A DNA stretch of 64,000 bases, taken from contig CP091137.1 of the NCBI GenBank assembly GCA_021582295.1, forward strand, positions 1,072,001 through 1,136,000, in the 5' to 3' direction. The notes below the pieces were generated by a model. That model ran no database searches and was not told the origin of the DNA. It saw only the letters and a program-made list of their open reading frames with translations. Both the position numbers and the translations under genes were made by a program. Shown here piece by piece: positions 7,902 through 26,407 of this stretch. Numbering within the stretch: the first letter of the stretch is position 1; each line of letters starts with the position of its first letter. This stretch comes from Candidatus Thiovulum stygium. Its GTDB lineage: Bacteria; Campylobacterota; Campylobacteria; Campylobacterales; Thiovulaceae.

Positions 7902-9005
7902 TTATTTATTTTTCCAAGGAAGAGTGTTAGATGTATATTCTTTTTCGATAAAAAGTGATTCAATTATCGATTTTGCATTTTCATAATTTTGAGATTCGCG
8001 ATAATTTTTTAGTCTGCCACCACTTGCATTAACATGACCGCCACCACCACAAAGTTCTTTCGCCATTATTGAAACATCAACTTTACCACTTGCTCTGAAA
8101 CTTAAATTACCTTTTGCAGAGAGATCAATTATAAAATCAAAATTTGGATTTGCTATTAAAAAGCCATTACCAATTATAGAAGTATTTCCGAGCATATAAG
8201 TTAATATACCTATATATCCTTTATATTTAACTGTCAAAATGTTCTGTTTTTCTGTTAATATTTTTACAACATAATTTGTTAAAAGATTATCAATAGTATC
8301 ATTTTCTCGATTTTCTCTAAAAAATTCTTTTTTAATATAATGAATTTGGTCATCTAAATAAATATGTTTATATTTAGTTTCAATATTATTATCTATTAAA
8401 ATATCAATACTTTTAAATAAAACAGCTATTTTATATTCACAATCAAGATCTGGAAACATTGCCTTATTTAATTCTTTAGCAGAAGTTATAAGTCGCATTA
8501 AAACTTTTCCATATTCAAAATCTTCTGTTACATCTTGTAACCAAATATCAAGAGCATTTACAGTTTTAACAAATTTATCAAGTTTATTTGATACTTCTTC
8601 TTCAAAACCAAAATTTTTCTTTAAAAATTCATAAGTTATTAAAGTGGCAGATTTTTTATCATTTAAATGATACCACTTATATTTTTCTGAAACATCAATT
8701 CCACTAATATGATGATCAAGTAATTGTATATGAATATCATATTTTGTGCAATTGCTTTTAATATTTTCAATATAAATAGCTTCTTCATCTGTTAAATTTA
8801 AATCTGTGATTAAAATAAATATTTTTTTATTTGTTGGTTGAGTTTTTATATCAACAAATATTTCATCAATTCTTGAAATAATCTCTTTTCCATAATTAGA
8901 GTTATAACATTTGCGATCTTTAAATATCAAACCTGAAAGTAATTGGCAACTGTAACCATCTAAATCGATGTGAGAGAGATGATACAACCTTCTATTTTTA
9001 AACAT
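7902..9005 (-). CDS. DHH/DHHA1-family phosphoesterase
   Basis: 367 residues from ATG 9005 (GGAG 7 nt upstream; the frame extends to 9062 but without a better start). The DHH-superfamily motifs are in order: HIDLDGYSC (about 12-20), DLNL near 80, LLDHH near 110, and a C-terminal DHHA1 motif GGGGHVNASGG. These bind two divalent metals and a phosphodiester, as in RecJ, NrnA nanoRNase and c-di-AMP phosphodiesterases. No extra sensor domain is seen, so an NrnA-like enzyme acting on short oligonucleotides or cyclic dinucleotides is plausible but unproven. The stop is 19 nt upstream of the thioredoxin-like gene. Confidence 0.8.
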   Translation of the reverse strand: MFKNRRLYHLSHIDLDGYSCQLLSGLIFKDRKCYNSNYGKEIISRIDEIFVDIKTQPTNKKIFILITDLNLTDEEAIYIENIKSNCTKYDIHIQLLDHHISGIDVSEKYKWYHLNDKKSATLITYEFLKKNFGFEEEVSNKLDKFVKTVNALDIWLQDVTEDFEYGKVLMRLITSAKELNKAMFPDLDCEYKIAVLFKSIDILIDNNIETKYKHIYLDDQIHYIKKEFFRENRENDTIDNLLTNYVVKILTEKQNILTVKYKGYIGILTYMLGNTSIIGNGFLIANPNFDFIIDLSAKGNLSFRASGKVDVSIMAKELCGGGGHVNASGGRLKNYRESQNYENAKSIIESLFIEKEYTSNTLPWKNK

Positions 9006-9034
9006 TTTAAAACTCCAAAATTCTAAAATAATAT

Positions 9035-9059
9035 AGAGGTTGTTTTTGATGCAACCTCT
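9035..9059 (-). terminator. hairpin terminator after argB
   Basis: AGAGGTTG (9035-9042) and CAACCTCT (9052-9059) form an 8-bp stem; on the minus strand a T-rich tract follows. It probably ends the rpoB-rpoC-argB transcript. Confidence 0.6.
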
Positions 9060-9102
9060 CAAAACTTTTAATAAAAATTAAATAATTAATATAATTTAAA
9101 AG

Positions 9103-9954
9103 TTACTTTTTAAATTCTGTTCCTACACCTTCAGATGTCAAAATTTCTAATAAAATTGAGTGTTCTACTCGACCATCAATAATATGAGCTTTTTCTACTC
9201 CGCCGATAACAGCTTCAACACAGGCATTAACTTTAGGAATCATACCGCCATAAATTGTGCCATCATTTTTAAGTCGTTCGACATCAGCCAATGTCATTGA
9301 ATGTATAAGTTCGCCATTTTTATCAAGAACACCTGTAATATCAGTTAAAAACAGTGTTTTTTTTGCACCAACAGCTTTAGCAATAGCACTTGCGGCAAAA
9401 TCAGCATTAATGTTATAACCGATATCATCAAGTTCGTAACCTGAACCAATAGGAGCGATAACAGGAATAAAACCTTCATCTAAAAGATTATGAATAATGT
9501 TTCCATTAACACTATCAACTGAACCAGTTCTACCGAGTTTTTCTTTATCGAGATAACTAGCTTTAATAAAACCAGCATCTTTTCCAGAAATTCCAATAGC
9601 TTTGCCACCGAAAAAATTTAACATAGCAGTAATTTCTTTATTAATTTCACCACTTAAGACCATTTCGACAACTCGCATTACCTCATCAGTTGTAACTCGT
9701 TGTCCATCTATAAATTGAGTGCTAATATTTAGCTGTGATAATAAGTCTGTTATTTTTTTTCCGCCACCATGAATAATTACAGGTTTAATACCTACTAGAT
9801 GTAATAAAAGAACATCTTGAGCAAATTTTTGTTTTAAAATAGGCGAAGTTTGAGCAGCTCCGCCATATTTAATAACTACGATTTCGCCTCTGAATTCTTT
9901 TATGAAAGGAATTGCTTCAAGAAGAGTATTAACAGTAGCTATTTTTTTCTTCAT
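9103..9954 (-). CDS. argB: acetylglutamate kinase
   Basis: 283 residues. It phosphorylates N-acetylglutamate with ATP in the second step of arginine biosynthesis, in the cytoplasm. The amino-acid-kinase signatures are visible: VVIKYGGAAQ near the N-terminus for the phosphates, VIIHGGGKKI, and VNGNIIHNLLDEGFIPVIAP and NINADFAASAIA later in the chain. AAAGG lies 7 nt before the ATG. It sits 14 nt downstream of rpoC, so it may be read from the rpoBC transcript. argC, the next pathway gene, is elsewhere in the window at 47.1 kb. It contains one GATGAGGT site (9680-9687). Confidence 0.95.
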   Translation of the reverse strand: MKKKIATVNTLLEAIPFIKEFRGEIVVIKYGGAAQTSPILKQKFAQDVLLLHLVGIKPVIIHGGGKKITDLLSQLNISTQFIDGQRVTTDEVMRVVEMVLSGEINKEITAMLNFFGGKAIGISGKDAGFIKASYLDKEKLGRTGSVDSVNGNIIHNLLDEGFIPVIAPIGSGYELDDIGYNINADFAASAIAKAVGAKKTLFLTDITGVLDKNGELIHSMTLADVERLKNDGTIYGGMIPKVNACVEAVIGGVEKAHIIDGRVEHSILLEILTSEGVGTEFKK

Positions 9955-9968
9955 TTATAGACCTTTAG

Positions 9969-14519
<4,551 letters not shown>

Positions 14520-14536
14520 CTATCTTAAATTAGAAA

Positions 14537-18828
<4,292 letters not shown>

Positions 18829-18884
18829 TTATTTGTATATAAAATTATGAAAACAGAAAAGAAAAAACAAGACTCGTAGCAGAC

Positions 18885-18929
18885 CTCACCCAAATTACTA
18901 TTAATTTAAAGTAATAGTAATTCAGTGAG
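18885..18929 (-). promoter_or_regulatory. two-tier hairpin in the rplL-rpoB spacer
   Basis: Outer arms CTCAC (18885-18889) and GTGAG (18925-18929) enclose ATTACTATTA (18894-18903) and TAATAGTAAT (18912-18921) with an 8-nt loop. The spacer between rplL and rpoB holds an attenuator and an RNase III site in E. coli; this hairpin occupies the same place and could partly uncouple rpoBC from the r-protein genes or be a processing site. Confidence 0.5.
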
Positions 18930-18958
18930 ATAATATAAAATTGTTTTATTTAAAAAAC

Positions 18959-19330
18959 TTATTTGATTTCTACTGTAGCTCCAGCATCAACCAATTGCTT
19001 TTTGATGTCTTCAGCTTCTTGTTTAGAAACACCTTCTTTAATTGTATGTGGAACACCTTCAACAGCATCTTTCGCTTCTTTTAAACCTAGACCTGTGATA
19101 GCTCTAACAACTTTAATAACATTGATTTTTTTCTCTCCAGCTTCTTTTAAAATAACTGAGAATTCTGTTTGTTCTTCAACAACTGGAGCGGCAGCAGCAA
19201 CTGCACCTGCAACAGCTACTGGCTGAGCAGAAACACCGAATTTAGCTTCAAATTCTTTTACAAGATTTGCAAGTTCAATTACACTTAAATTAGAGATAAA
19301 CTCTAAAACATCAGCTTTTGTGATAGCCAT
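18959..19330 (-). CDS. rplL: ribosomal protein L7/L12
   Basis: 123 residues, normal length. The N-terminal dimerisation helix, an Ala-rich hinge (about residues 37-52) and a C-terminal factor-binding domain with [20 protein letters not shown] and ATVEIK at the end are all visible. It forms the flexible ribosomal stalk on L10 and recruits translational GTPases. It follows rplJ and precedes the hairpin before rpoB. Confidence 0.97.
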   Translation of the reverse strand: MAITKADVLEFISNLSVIELANLVKEFEAKFGVSAQPVAVAGAVAAAAPVVEEQTEFSVILKEAGEKKINVIKVVRAITGLGLKEAKDAVEGVPHTIKEGVSKQEAEDIKKQLVDAGATVEIK

Positions 19331-19392
19331 ATTATTTCCTTTAATTAATCAAAATATCTTCTATTTAATGCAAATAAATTTTTCAATTCAAA

Positions 19393-19878
19393 TTAGTTTG
19401 CAACTTGTTCTTTTTTTTCTTTGAGAGCATTAATACCAATTGTAAGATTTCTAATTGGAGCCATCCAAACAGATGCAAGCATTCCAAGAAGTTCTTTTTT
19501 ACCTGGTGATTTTGCAAATACTTCAACTTTATTAGCTTCAACAACATTACCATCAATATAGCTATTTGCTAATTTAAATTTCTCATTTTTTTCAGAAAAA
19601 TTAAAAGCAACTTTTGCTGTATTAATAGCATCACTGCCCCATAAGAATATATTCATATTTTTTAAAGTCAAGCCATTAATATTACTCTCTTTTAGAGCAA
19701 CTTTTACAAGACTGTTTTTAATAACTTGAACTTTAACATTATTTTCTCTTGCAACTTTTCTCAAATTTTCTAATTCAGTAACAGTTAAACTTTTATAGTT
19801 ACCAACTATTATTGCTCCAGATTTTTCAAATTGTGGCACAAGACTCTTTACAAGACTTTCTTTTTCAATTCTAGTCAT
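19393..19878 (-). CDS. rplJ: ribosomal protein L10
   Basis: 161 residues. N-terminal rRNA-binding domain with SLTVTELENLRKVARENNVKVQVIKN-type residues (about 27-50; Lys/Arg-rich) and a C-terminal helix that carries the L7/L12 dimers. It anchors the stalk to 23S rRNA. It is preceded by a structured leader, as expected for autoregulation by L10. A Shine-Dalgarno AAAGGGGGG ends 4 nt before the ATG. Confidence 0.95.
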   Translation of the reverse strand: MTRIEKESLVKSLVPQFEKSGAIIVGNYKSLTVTELENLRKVARENNVKVQVIKNSLVKVALKESNINGLTLKNMNIFLWGSDAINTAKVAFNFSEKNEKFKLANSYIDGNVVEANKVEVFAKSPGKKELLGMLASVWMAPIRNLTIGINALKEKKEQVAN

Positions 19879-19883
19879 ATTTC

Positions 19884-19968
19884 CCCCCTTTCCGACCTAA
19901 ACTTCAAGTTGGTTTAATTAAATTAAGGTTTCCCACCAACTATCTCAAGCCTAAGATAAACCTATTGT
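19884..19968 (-). promoter_or_regulatory. probable L10-binding mRNA leader upstream of rplJ
   Basis: The minus-strand leader contains GATAGTTGGTGGGAAACC followed by an A/T-rich spacer and a complementary AACCAACT, giving the kind of kink-turn-like stem used by the L10 leader. Position in the rplKA-rplJL spacer fits; the match is by eye only. Confidence 0.5.
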
Positions 19969-19984
19969 GTCTCTCTATATTTAA

Positions 19985-20689
19985 CTATTTGATATCAACA
20001 AGAGTTGTAACATCAAGTTTTACACCTGGACTCATAGTTAGAGAAAGTGTTGTACTGTTAATATATCTTCCTTTTGAAGTAGAAGGTTTTAATCTATTAA
20101 TTGCACCAATAAATTCTTTAGCATTGACTATTAATTCTTCAATAGAAAAATTAACTTTGCCAATACCTGCATGAATGTTACCTTTTTTATCAACTCTAAA
20201 ATTAACTTGACCAGCTTTTAGATTTCTAATAGCTTTTGTTACATCAGGAGTTACTGTCCCATTTTTTGGATTTGGCATTAATCCTTTTGGTCCAAGAATT
20301 CGACCAATTTGACCAACCAATCCCATTGTGTCAGGAGTAGCAACTGTAACATCAAAATCAATTTTTCCAGCTTTAATATCAGCAACTAAATCTTCTGCCC
20401 CAACAATATCAGCTCCAGCTGCTCTTGCTTCATCAGCTTTTGCACCTTTTGCAAATACAGCAACTCTAACTATTTTACCAGTTCCATGTGTTAAAACTGT
20501 TGAACCTCGGATCATTTGATCAGCATGTCTAGGATCAACACCTAAGTTCATAGCAATTTCCACTGTTTCATTAAACTTAGCTGATTTCAATCCTTTAACA
20601 AGAGCGATTGCTTCAGAAACAGAATATAACTTAGTGTTATCTATTTGTTGTTGCAAACCCTTGTATCTTTTGCTTAACTTCTTAGCCAT
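19985..20689 (-). CDS. rplA: ribosomal protein L1
   Basis: 234 residues from ATG 20689 ([10 protein letters not shown]). A TTG four codons further upstream is in frame but the ATG gives the family's usual N-terminus. The [15 protein letters not shown] motif (about residues 128-142) is the L1 signature. L1 forms the E-site stalk and represses its own rplK-rplA mRNA in bacteria generally. It lies downstream of rplK on the same transcript. Confidence 0.96.
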   Translation of the reverse strand: MAKKLSKRYKGLQQQIDNTKLYSVSEAIALVKGLKSAKFNETVEIAMNLGVDPRHADQMIRGSTVLTHGTGKIVRVAVFAKGAKADEARAAGADIVGAEDLVADIKAGKIDFDVTVATPDTMGLVGQIGRILGPKGLMPNPKNGTVTPDVTKAIRNLKAGQVNFRVDKKGNIHAGIGKVNFSIEELIVNAKEFIGAINRLKPSTSKGRYINSTTLSLTMSPGVKLDVTTLVDIK

Positions 20690-20778
20690 AATTATCCCCA
20701 AAATCAGAATTATTTCTTACCACTATAATAGCAATTTTATATCTGTGGTGAGATATAAACTATTTAATTTTTAATTTA

Positions 20779-21204
20779 TTAACTTTCTACAGTTATACCG
20801 ATACTTCTTGCACTACCTATGATACTTTGTGCAGCTTGTTCAGGATCTGTTGTATTCAAGTCAATCATTTTTAATTTAACTATTTCCATTACTTGAGCTC
20901 TAGTTAATTTACCAACTTTGTTTTTCAAAGGATTATCACTACCCTTTGTAATACCAGCTACTTTTTTAATTAAAGCTGTTGCAGGAGGTTGTTTTGTTAC
21001 AAAACTAAAACTTTTATCACTATAAACAGTAATAATTGTAGGTAGTTTAAATCCTGCTTTGTCTTTTGTTTTTTCATTAAAATTTTTGCAGAATTCCATA
21101 ATGTTTACTCCTCTTTGACCAAGAGCAGGACCAATCGGAGGTGCTGGATTAGCTTTACCAGCTTCAATCTGAAGTTTAATATAACCTGTTATTTTTTTTG
21201 CCAT
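20779..21204 (-). CDS. rplK: ribosomal protein L11
   Basis: 141 residues. N-terminal domain with the Pro-rich [20 protein letters not shown] (about 19-38) and C-terminal rRNA-binding domain ending in [12 protein letters not shown]. It binds the GTPase-associated centre of 23S rRNA and is needed for stringent-response sensing by RelA/Spo family enzymes. It follows nusG by 21 nt. Confidence 0.97.
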   Translation of the reverse strand: MAKKITGYIKLQIEAGKANPAPPIGPALGQRGVNIMEFCKNFNEKTKDKAGFKLPTIITVYSDKSFSFVTKQPPATALIKKVAGITKGSDNPLKNKVGKLTRAQVMEIVKLKMIDLNTTDPEQAAQSIIGSARSIGITVES

Positions 21205-21225
21205 TAAATGACCCCTTAATTGCTT

Positions 21226-21771
21226 TTACTTTTCAATCTTCTCAACTTGAGAATGTAAAATATCTACTGGAACAATTCGTCCAAATATAGGCACATTTAG
21301 TTTCAATTTGCCGCTATCTATGTCATATTCCGCAACTGTACCAGTAAAGTTCATAAATGAACCTTCATTTATTCTAACTTCATCATTTTTATCAAATTTA
21401 AATTTAGGACGAGGTGCAGCACGATTTTTGACTTTATCAAGAATTTTTTTTATATCCTCTTCTGAAAGAGGTGTTGGTTGTAGTGGTCCTCCAACAAAAC
21501 CCGAAACCTTAGAGAGTGACTGTATTCTTCCTAGCAAAACATTTTGAGAATCTAAAAGTATATTAGCAAAGACATATCCTGAATAGAGAGACCTTTCAGT
21601 AATACGCTTTTCACCATTTTTAATCTCAATAACATCTTCTGTTGGAATAATAACATCAAGTATAATTTCTTCTAAATGCTCTTCAGCTATAAAACTAACT
21701 ATAGCTTTTTTAGCAGCTTTTTCTTGACCAGCATATGTGCGTATAGCATACCATCTATGACCACTTTTCAT
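21226..21771 (-). CDS. nusG: transcription elongation/antitermination factor NusG
   Basis: 181 residues. The N-terminal NGN domain starts HRWYAIRTYAGQEKAA and contains RSLYSGYVF; the KOW domain includes DEVRINEGSFMNFTGTV (about 123-139). It binds RNA polymerase to reduce pausing and links it to Rho or the ribosome. It sits between secE and rplK as in most bacteria. Its DEV tripeptide is encoded GAT-GAA-GTT, so it is one of the few DEV sites without the GATGAGGT octamer. Confidence 0.97.
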   Translation of the reverse strand: MKSGHRWYAIRTYAGQEKAAKKAIVSFIAEEHLEEIILDVIIPTEDVIEIKNGEKRITERSLYSGYVFANILLDSQNVLLGRIQSLSKVSGFVGGPLQPTPLSEEDIKKILDKVKNRAAPRPKFKFDKNDEVRINEGSFMNFTGTVAEYDIDSGKLKLNVPIFGRIVPVDILHSQVEKIEK

Positions 21772-21777
21772 ATTATA

Positions 21778-21963
21778 TTACTTCCCTAACAAAGAAGATA
21801 ACACTGATGAAATAATCAAGTCAATCAAAGCTAAAAATAGAGAAATAGATGTTACTACTATAAAAACGGAGAAAAACGCACTCTTAACTTGTGATTGAGT
21901 TGGAAAAATCACTCTAAATAATTCTGCTTTTGCATCTGAAAGTATCTTAGTTAGATTCATCAT
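21778..21963 (-). CDS. secE: preprotein translocase subunit SecE
   Basis: 61 residues with the short Campylobacterota layout: an amphipathic helix (AKAELFRVIFPTQSQV, about 12-27) and a single membrane helix (about 30-55). It clamps SecY in the Sec translocon. A second ATG at 21960 is equally possible as start. It lies 6 nt before nusG and after tRNA-Trp. Confidence 0.93.
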   Translation of the reverse strand: MMNLTKILSDAKAELFRVIFPTQSQVKSAFFSVFIVVTSISLFLALIDLIISSVLSSLLGK

Positions 21964-21984
21964 TTATTGAGATATCCTTAAAAG

Positions 21985-22060
21985 TGGCAGGCCAGGAGGG
22001 ACTCGAACCCACGACACTCGGTTTTGGAGACCGATGCTCTACCAACTGAACTACTGACCT
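21985..22060 (-). tRNA. tRNA-Trp (CCA)
   Basis: A 76-nt cloverleaf with AGGTCAG/CTGGCCT acceptor arms, anticodon loop CTCCAAA (anticodon CCA), GGTTCGAGTCC T-arm and encoded 3' CCA. It is located between rpmG and secE, the usual place in this phylum. Confidence 0.97.
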
Positions 22061-22152
22061 ATTATTTAATAATAAAAAGAATATTCATAACAGAATATTC
22101 ATAACTATATTCCGCAGATATTAATAATCTTGCGGAATATAATCACGAGTAA

Positions 22153-22305
22153 CTATAATTTAGCTTCTTTGTGTGTTGTATGTTTTTTACAGAACCTACA
22201 ATACTTTTTTGCAGAAAATTTAGCAGCATGTGTTTTTTTGTTTTTTGTAGTATGATAATTTCTTCTAGCACACTCTTCACAAGCTAAGTGAATAATATCT
22301 CTCAT
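22153..22305 (-). CDS. rpmG: ribosomal protein L33
   Basis: 50 residues, too short for many gene callers. It begins [17 protein letters not shown] and ends [15 protein letters not shown]; the two CxxC pairs (CEEC and CRFC) mark the zinc-binding form of L33. Located 8 nt after tuf and before tRNA-Trp, as in related genomes. Part of the 50S subunit near the E site. Confidence 0.95.
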   Translation of the reverse strand: MRDIIHLACEECARRNYHTTKNKKTHAAKFSAKKYCRFCKKHTTHKEAKL

Positions 22306-22313
22306 TTACAATA

Positions 22314-23513
22314 CTACTTTAAAATTTTAGTAACAACACCTGCACCAACAGTTCTACCACCCTCACGGATTGCAAATTTTGTTCCCATTTCAAGTGCAAC
22401 TGGATTAATCAGTGTTGCTTTAATTCTTAAGTTATCGCCAGGCATTACCATTTCTACTCCTTCAGGAAGAGTTATAGAACCAGTAACATCAGTTGTTCTA
22501 ACATAGAATTGTGGTCTATATCCTGAGAAGAAAGGAGTGTGTCTTCCGCCCTCTTCTTTACTAAGAATATATACTTCAGATTCAAATTCTGTGTGAGGAG
22601 TTATAGAACCTGGTTTGCATAATACTTGACCTCGTTCTACATCTTCTTTTTTGATACCTCTTAATAGAATACCGCAGTTATCACCGGCTTGTCCTTGTTC
22701 CATTTCTTTTCGGAACATTTCAATACCTGTAACTGTTGTTTTCTTTGTATCTTTAATACCAACTATTTCTATCTCTTGAGCTAATTTAACTAAACCTCTT
22801 TCAATTCGTCCTGTAACAACAGTTCCACGACCTTGAATTGTAAAAACATCTTCAATAGGCATTAAGAATTCTTTAGCAACATCTCTTTCAGGAGTAGGAA
22901 TATATGAATCAACAGCTGCCATTAATTGGAAAATGCCATCAGCCCATTTACCTAATTTACCTGCTTTTGCTTCTTCAAGTGCTTGAAGTGCCGAACCTTT
23001 TACAATAGGGGTATCATCTCCAGGAAATTCGTATGTGCTAAGAAGTTCTCTTACTTCCATTTCAACAAGTTCGATTAATTCTTCATCATCAACCATGTCT
23101 GCTTTGTTCATAAAAACTACTACATACGGAACACCTACTTGTCTTGAAAGTAGAATATGTTCTCGTGTTTGTGGCATAGGTCCATCAGCAGCAGAAACAA
23201 CAAGAATAGCTCCGTCCATTTGGGCAGCACCTGTAATCATGTTTTTAACATAGTCAGCATGACCTGGGCAATCCACATGAGCATAATGTCTAGCTTCTGT
23301 TTCATATTCGATGTGAGTGGTATTAATCGTAATACCTCTTTCTCGCTCTTCAGGTGCATTATCAATTTGATCGTAATCTCTTTTTTCTGCAAGACCTTTT
23401 GTAGCAAGAACAGCTGTTATAGCAGCTGTTAATGTAGTTTTACCGTGATCGACATGACCAATGGTTCCGATATTAACATGCGGTTTGTTTCTAAGAAACT
23501 TTTCTTTTGCCAT
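22314..23513 (-). CDS. tuf: elongation factor Tu
   Basis: 399 residues, full length. GTP-binding motifs GHVDHGKT (19-26), DCPGHADYV (about 81-89) and NKADM (about 136-140) are intact, and the C-terminal barrels include [13 protein letters not shown] and the terminal [10 protein letters not shown]. It delivers aminoacyl-tRNA to the ribosome. It follows four tRNA genes on the same strand and precedes rpmG, an arrangement also found at E. coli tufB. Transcription probably starts at the promoter near 24.05 kb. Confidence 0.98.
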   Translation of the reverse strand: MAKEKFLRNKPHVNIGTIGHVDHGKTTLTAAITAVLATKGLAEKRDYDQIDNAPEERERGITINTTHIEYETEARHYAHVDCPGHADYVKNMITGAAQMDGAILVVSAADGPMPQTREHILLSRQVGVPYVVVFMNKADMVDDEELIELVEMEVRELLSTYEFPGDDTPIVKGSALQALEEAKAGKLGKWADGIFQLMAAVDSYIPTPERDVAKEFLMPIEDVFTIQGRGTVVTGRIERGLVKLAQEIEIVGIKDTKKTTVTGIEMFRKEMEQGQAGDNCGILLRGIKKEDVERGQVLCKPGSITPHTEFESEVYILSKEEGGRHTPFFSGYRPQFYVRTTDVTGSITLPEGVEMVMPGDNLRIKATLINPVALEMGTKFAIREGGRTVGAGVVTKILK

Positions 23514-23575
23514 CTTTTTATCCTTTACTTATATTTTTTTGTTTAAGGCAAACACTATTTTTCTGAGCTCCAAAA

Positions 23576-23650
23576 TGGAGCCCATAAGCGGGATTGAACC
23601 GCCGACCTCTTCCTTACCAAGGAAGTGCTCTGCCTCTGAGCTATATGGGC
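23576..23650 (-). tRNA. tRNA-Thr (GGT)
   Basis: 75-nt cloverleaf: GCCCATA acceptor, anticodon loop with GGT inside CTTGGTAA, GGTTCAATCCC T-arm and encoded CCA. Directly upstream of tuf. Confidence 0.97.
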
Positions 23651-23716
23651 ATATGGAAGCTCAAATTATATAAATTAACAAGTTGAAATAATTAAACTAG
23701 ATTTTGTCTTTGAAAA

Positions 23717-23793
<77 letters not shown>

Positions 23794-23813
23794 ATCAACT
23801 TGCTTAAAATAAA

Positions 23814-23899
<86 letters not shown>

Positions 23900-23938
23900 G
23901 CACTAAATATGCCTGTATTCAAATAGCTGTTTGAAAAA

Positions 23939-24014
<76 letters not shown>

Positions 24015-24044
24015 ACACAAACCGTCTTTTGAATCGACGGTGGA

Positions 24045-24074
24045 ATTATATAAATATTTTTAGGTATATGTCAA
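24045..24074 (-). promoter_or_regulatory. sigma-70 promoter of the tRNA-tuf operon
   Basis: On the minus strand TTGACA (complement of 24069-24074) and TATAAT (complement of 24045-24050) are 18 nt apart, a near-consensus promoter just upstream of tRNA-Thr(TGT). A short inverted repeat (ACCGTC...GACGGT, 24021-24041) lies between it and the first tRNA and may be a processing hairpin. Confidence 0.75.
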
Positions 24075-24076
24075 GT

Positions 24077-25558
24077 CTAACTTTGAGATTCATCAACTAA
24101 TTCGACAAGTATGTTTTCTAATTCTTCTAATTCTTCTCCAACCATATGAAATAATGATGCATTATTAAATGTAATTATTAAAATACCCTTATTAAAATTA
24201 ATATTAAATTCGATTTCATTTGAATAATTAATAGTTAATAATTTTGTCAAATATATAATTGAATGAAGAGCATGAAAAATTTTATCAGCAGGCAATAACG
24301 ATTTATATTCTTCTATAACCAATTGATTAAATGAAGCTTTTCCACTTAATCTAACTAATAAAGCTACAAGAATTGCATTTTCAGGTGAAACTCCATATAT
24401 AAATCTATTAAGAATCATATAAAATCCATTTTTAGTATTACCATAAAAATCTACATTTACACCTATTTCTAAAAGTTTTGATGTATATCTTAAAATTAAC
24501 AAATGTTCATTAGTTAATTCAAATTTTTCTTGTAATGCATAAAATAGTTGTTCAGCTATTTTAGATGATATCTTTGCATATTTTTCACTTTGAGCAGGAA
24601 AATCATCTAAAATATTTCTTAAACTTGGATTAAAATTTTCTGGAAATTTATATTTGACACTTTTCAGAAGATCTTTTAATAAAAGTCCTTCTCTAATTCC
24701 TGCACCACTAGTAGTAATATTTTTATATTCTAATGTTTCAACTATTTCTTTAAAAATAATTAATCCCCATTGAATAACATCAAGTCTATCTTTTTTAAAA
24801 CCTGCTTCTAATAACATTGTTTTATCTGCGAAAATTAATTTATTAATAAATTCTGCTTGATCTTTATAGATATATGTATACCCATGAACTCTATCTAAAG
24901 GATATCCTATTTGTTGTTGAATAGCTTTTGACAAAGCTCGAATAGTCCCACCTATTCCAATTAAATTATCAATATTTTTAAATTCATCAGGTAAAGATCT
25001 AAGTTCATTTCTAATAAAACTAATAATTGAATCTAATGTTTTAAAATTTACAAAAAGCTCTTTTAATCTAACTGTTCCAAGATTTAATGAATGAGTAGCT
25101 ATAACTTGACGATTATCTATTAATACAAATTCAGTTGAACCGCCTCCAATATCAATCGATATTCCATTGCTATTTTGTAACAAATTAGCACAAGCGATTC
25201 CTCCTAAAAGAGCTTCTCTACTACCATCTATAACTTTAAGATTAATTTCAGTCTCTTTTTTAACAATAGAGACAAACTCTTTTTGATTTGGAGCATCTCG
25301 AACAGCAGATGTTGCGATAGCTAAAATTTTATTAACTTTAAAAGAGTTCATAATAGTTTTAAAACCTTTTAAAGTCAATATAGCCTTTCTTATAGGTTCA
25401 GGCTGTAAATAACCATTACGGTTATAAGCACCTTCACCTATTCTAACATTACTTTTTGATTCGTGGATAGTCTTAAATCCAAAACGAGAAGTTCTTTCAT
25501 AAATAACTAATCGAACTGAATTCGACCCAAAATCTATAACAGCTGTTATTTTTGACAC
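24077..25558 (-). CDS. Ppx/GppA-family exopolyphosphatase or guanosine pentaphosphatase
   Basis: 493 residues. The N-terminal ASKHA-fold phosphate loops are seen: AVIDFGSNSVRLVIYE (6-21) and ISIDIGGGSTEFVLID (about 137-152), with IGIGGTIRALSKAI later. The C-terminal third is a helical HD-like extension. Members hydrolyse polyphosphate and/or pppGpp; which one applies cannot be read from sequence. It starts 4 nt after the ferredoxin gene. Its end is immediately followed by the tRNA-tuf promoter, so the promoter overlaps its 3' boundary. Confidence 0.9.
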   Translation of the reverse strand: MSKITAVIDFGSNSVRLVIYERTSRFGFKTIHESKSNVRIGEGAYNRNGYLQPEPIRKAILTLKGFKTIMNSFKVNKILAIATSAVRDAPNQKEFVSIVKKETEINLKVIDGSREALLGGIACANLLQNSNGISIDIGGGSTEFVLIDNRQVIATHSLNLGTVRLKELFVNFKTLDSIISFIRNELRSLPDEFKNIDNLIGIGGTIRALSKAIQQQIGYPLDRVHGYTYIYKDQAEFINKLIFADKTMLLEAGFKKDRLDVIQWGLIIFKEIVETLEYKNITTSGAGIREGLLLKDLLKSVKYKFPENFNPSLRNILDDFPAQSEKYAKISSKIAEQLFYALQEKFELTNEHLLILRYTSKLLEIGVNVDFYGNTKNGFYMILNRFIYGVSPENAILVALLVRLSGKASFNQLVIEEYKSLLPADKIFHALHSIIYLTKLLTINYSNEIEFNINFNKGILIITFNNASLFHMVGEELEELENILVELVDESQS

Positions 25559-25562
25559 AAAG

Positions 25563-25814
25563 TTACTCTTCTCTTTTTATTCGTTCATATTTTAATTTCA
25601 GTTCCATTAGAGTTTCCTCATTTTCTGGATCTGGAATAAAACAATCGACTGGACACACAGATATGCAAATAGGTTCATCATATTCATTTAGACATTCTGT
25701 GCAACGATCTGGATCAACGATATAAACAGGATCTCCCTCTTCTATCGCTGATGTTGGGCATTCTTCTCGACAAGCATCACATGCAATACATTCTTCTGTA
25801 ATCATTAGAGCCAT
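25563..25814 (-). CDS. YfhL-type 2[4Fe-4S] ferredoxin
   Basis: 83 residues. Two cluster motifs are seen: CIACDACREECP (9-20) and CTECLNEYDEPICISVCP, the second with the longer spacing between the second and third Cys typical of the YfhL/Alvin ferredoxins. It carries electrons in the cytoplasm at low potential; partners are unknown. GGAG lies about 9 nt before the ATG. It is probably co-transcribed with ppx/gppA. The 25815-25970 spacer to fxsA shows no gene. Confidence 0.93.
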   Translation of the reverse strand: MALMITEECIACDACREECPTSAIEEGDPVYIVDPDRCTECLNEYDEPICISVCPVDCFIPDPENEETLMELKLKYERIKREE

Positions 25815-25970
25815 AAATTTTTCTCCATTTCATATTAATTTTAAAACTTTTACCAAACAAATTCTAAAAATATGCTGAAACTGTGAAAATACTCGCCACT
25901 TAAAATTATCAACATATTTTTTAAAAAGATTCAGCGGATTTTAAGTAAAGTTTTAAAGCAATATATACAA

Positions 25971-26407
25971 CTATTTCAAGCTATTTATATCTATAAAATC
26001 GTTACTATCTTCTTTTCGAATAGAAATATTTGAGATATTATCTAAACTGCTATCTTTAAAACTTTGATTATATTTTTTCTTTTCATCTTGATTTTCACTT
26101 ATCATATCAGTTATAAAATCTAACTGCAATAACAAACCGACAATATCTCCTAAAAAGCCTGGTAAAATTATTAAAATAGCTCCAACAAAAGGAAATAAAT
26201 TTCTATTTTTGAAACTATTAAGCGACATTCCTCCACCCATAAATTCAGTTAAATTAAACATAATAGTTGCACCAAAATTTTTAATTAAAAAATTCCAAGC
26301 AAAGCACTTACGATAATTTCAAGAAAAGTATTTAATCCTCCAATGATTGAAGCAATTTCAACAGAAAGTAAAACTTCAAATAAAAGATATAAAAGAAAAT
26401 ATATCAC
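25971..26407 (-). CDS. fxsA: FxsA-family membrane protein, with one frameshift
   Basis: The C-terminal part (from a Met at 26261) has the FxsA signature [19 protein letters not shown]. The N-terminal part is in another frame starting GTG 26407, which overlaps the proS stop as GTGA: residues [20 protein letters not shown], then [17 protein letters not shown]. One T added to the T6 run near 26289 joins them into about 145 residues, the usual FxsA size. FxsA is a small inner-membrane protein that eases F-plasmid exclusion of phage T7 in E. coli; its normal role is unclear. The tail after residue about 105 is hydrophilic. Confidence 0.8.
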
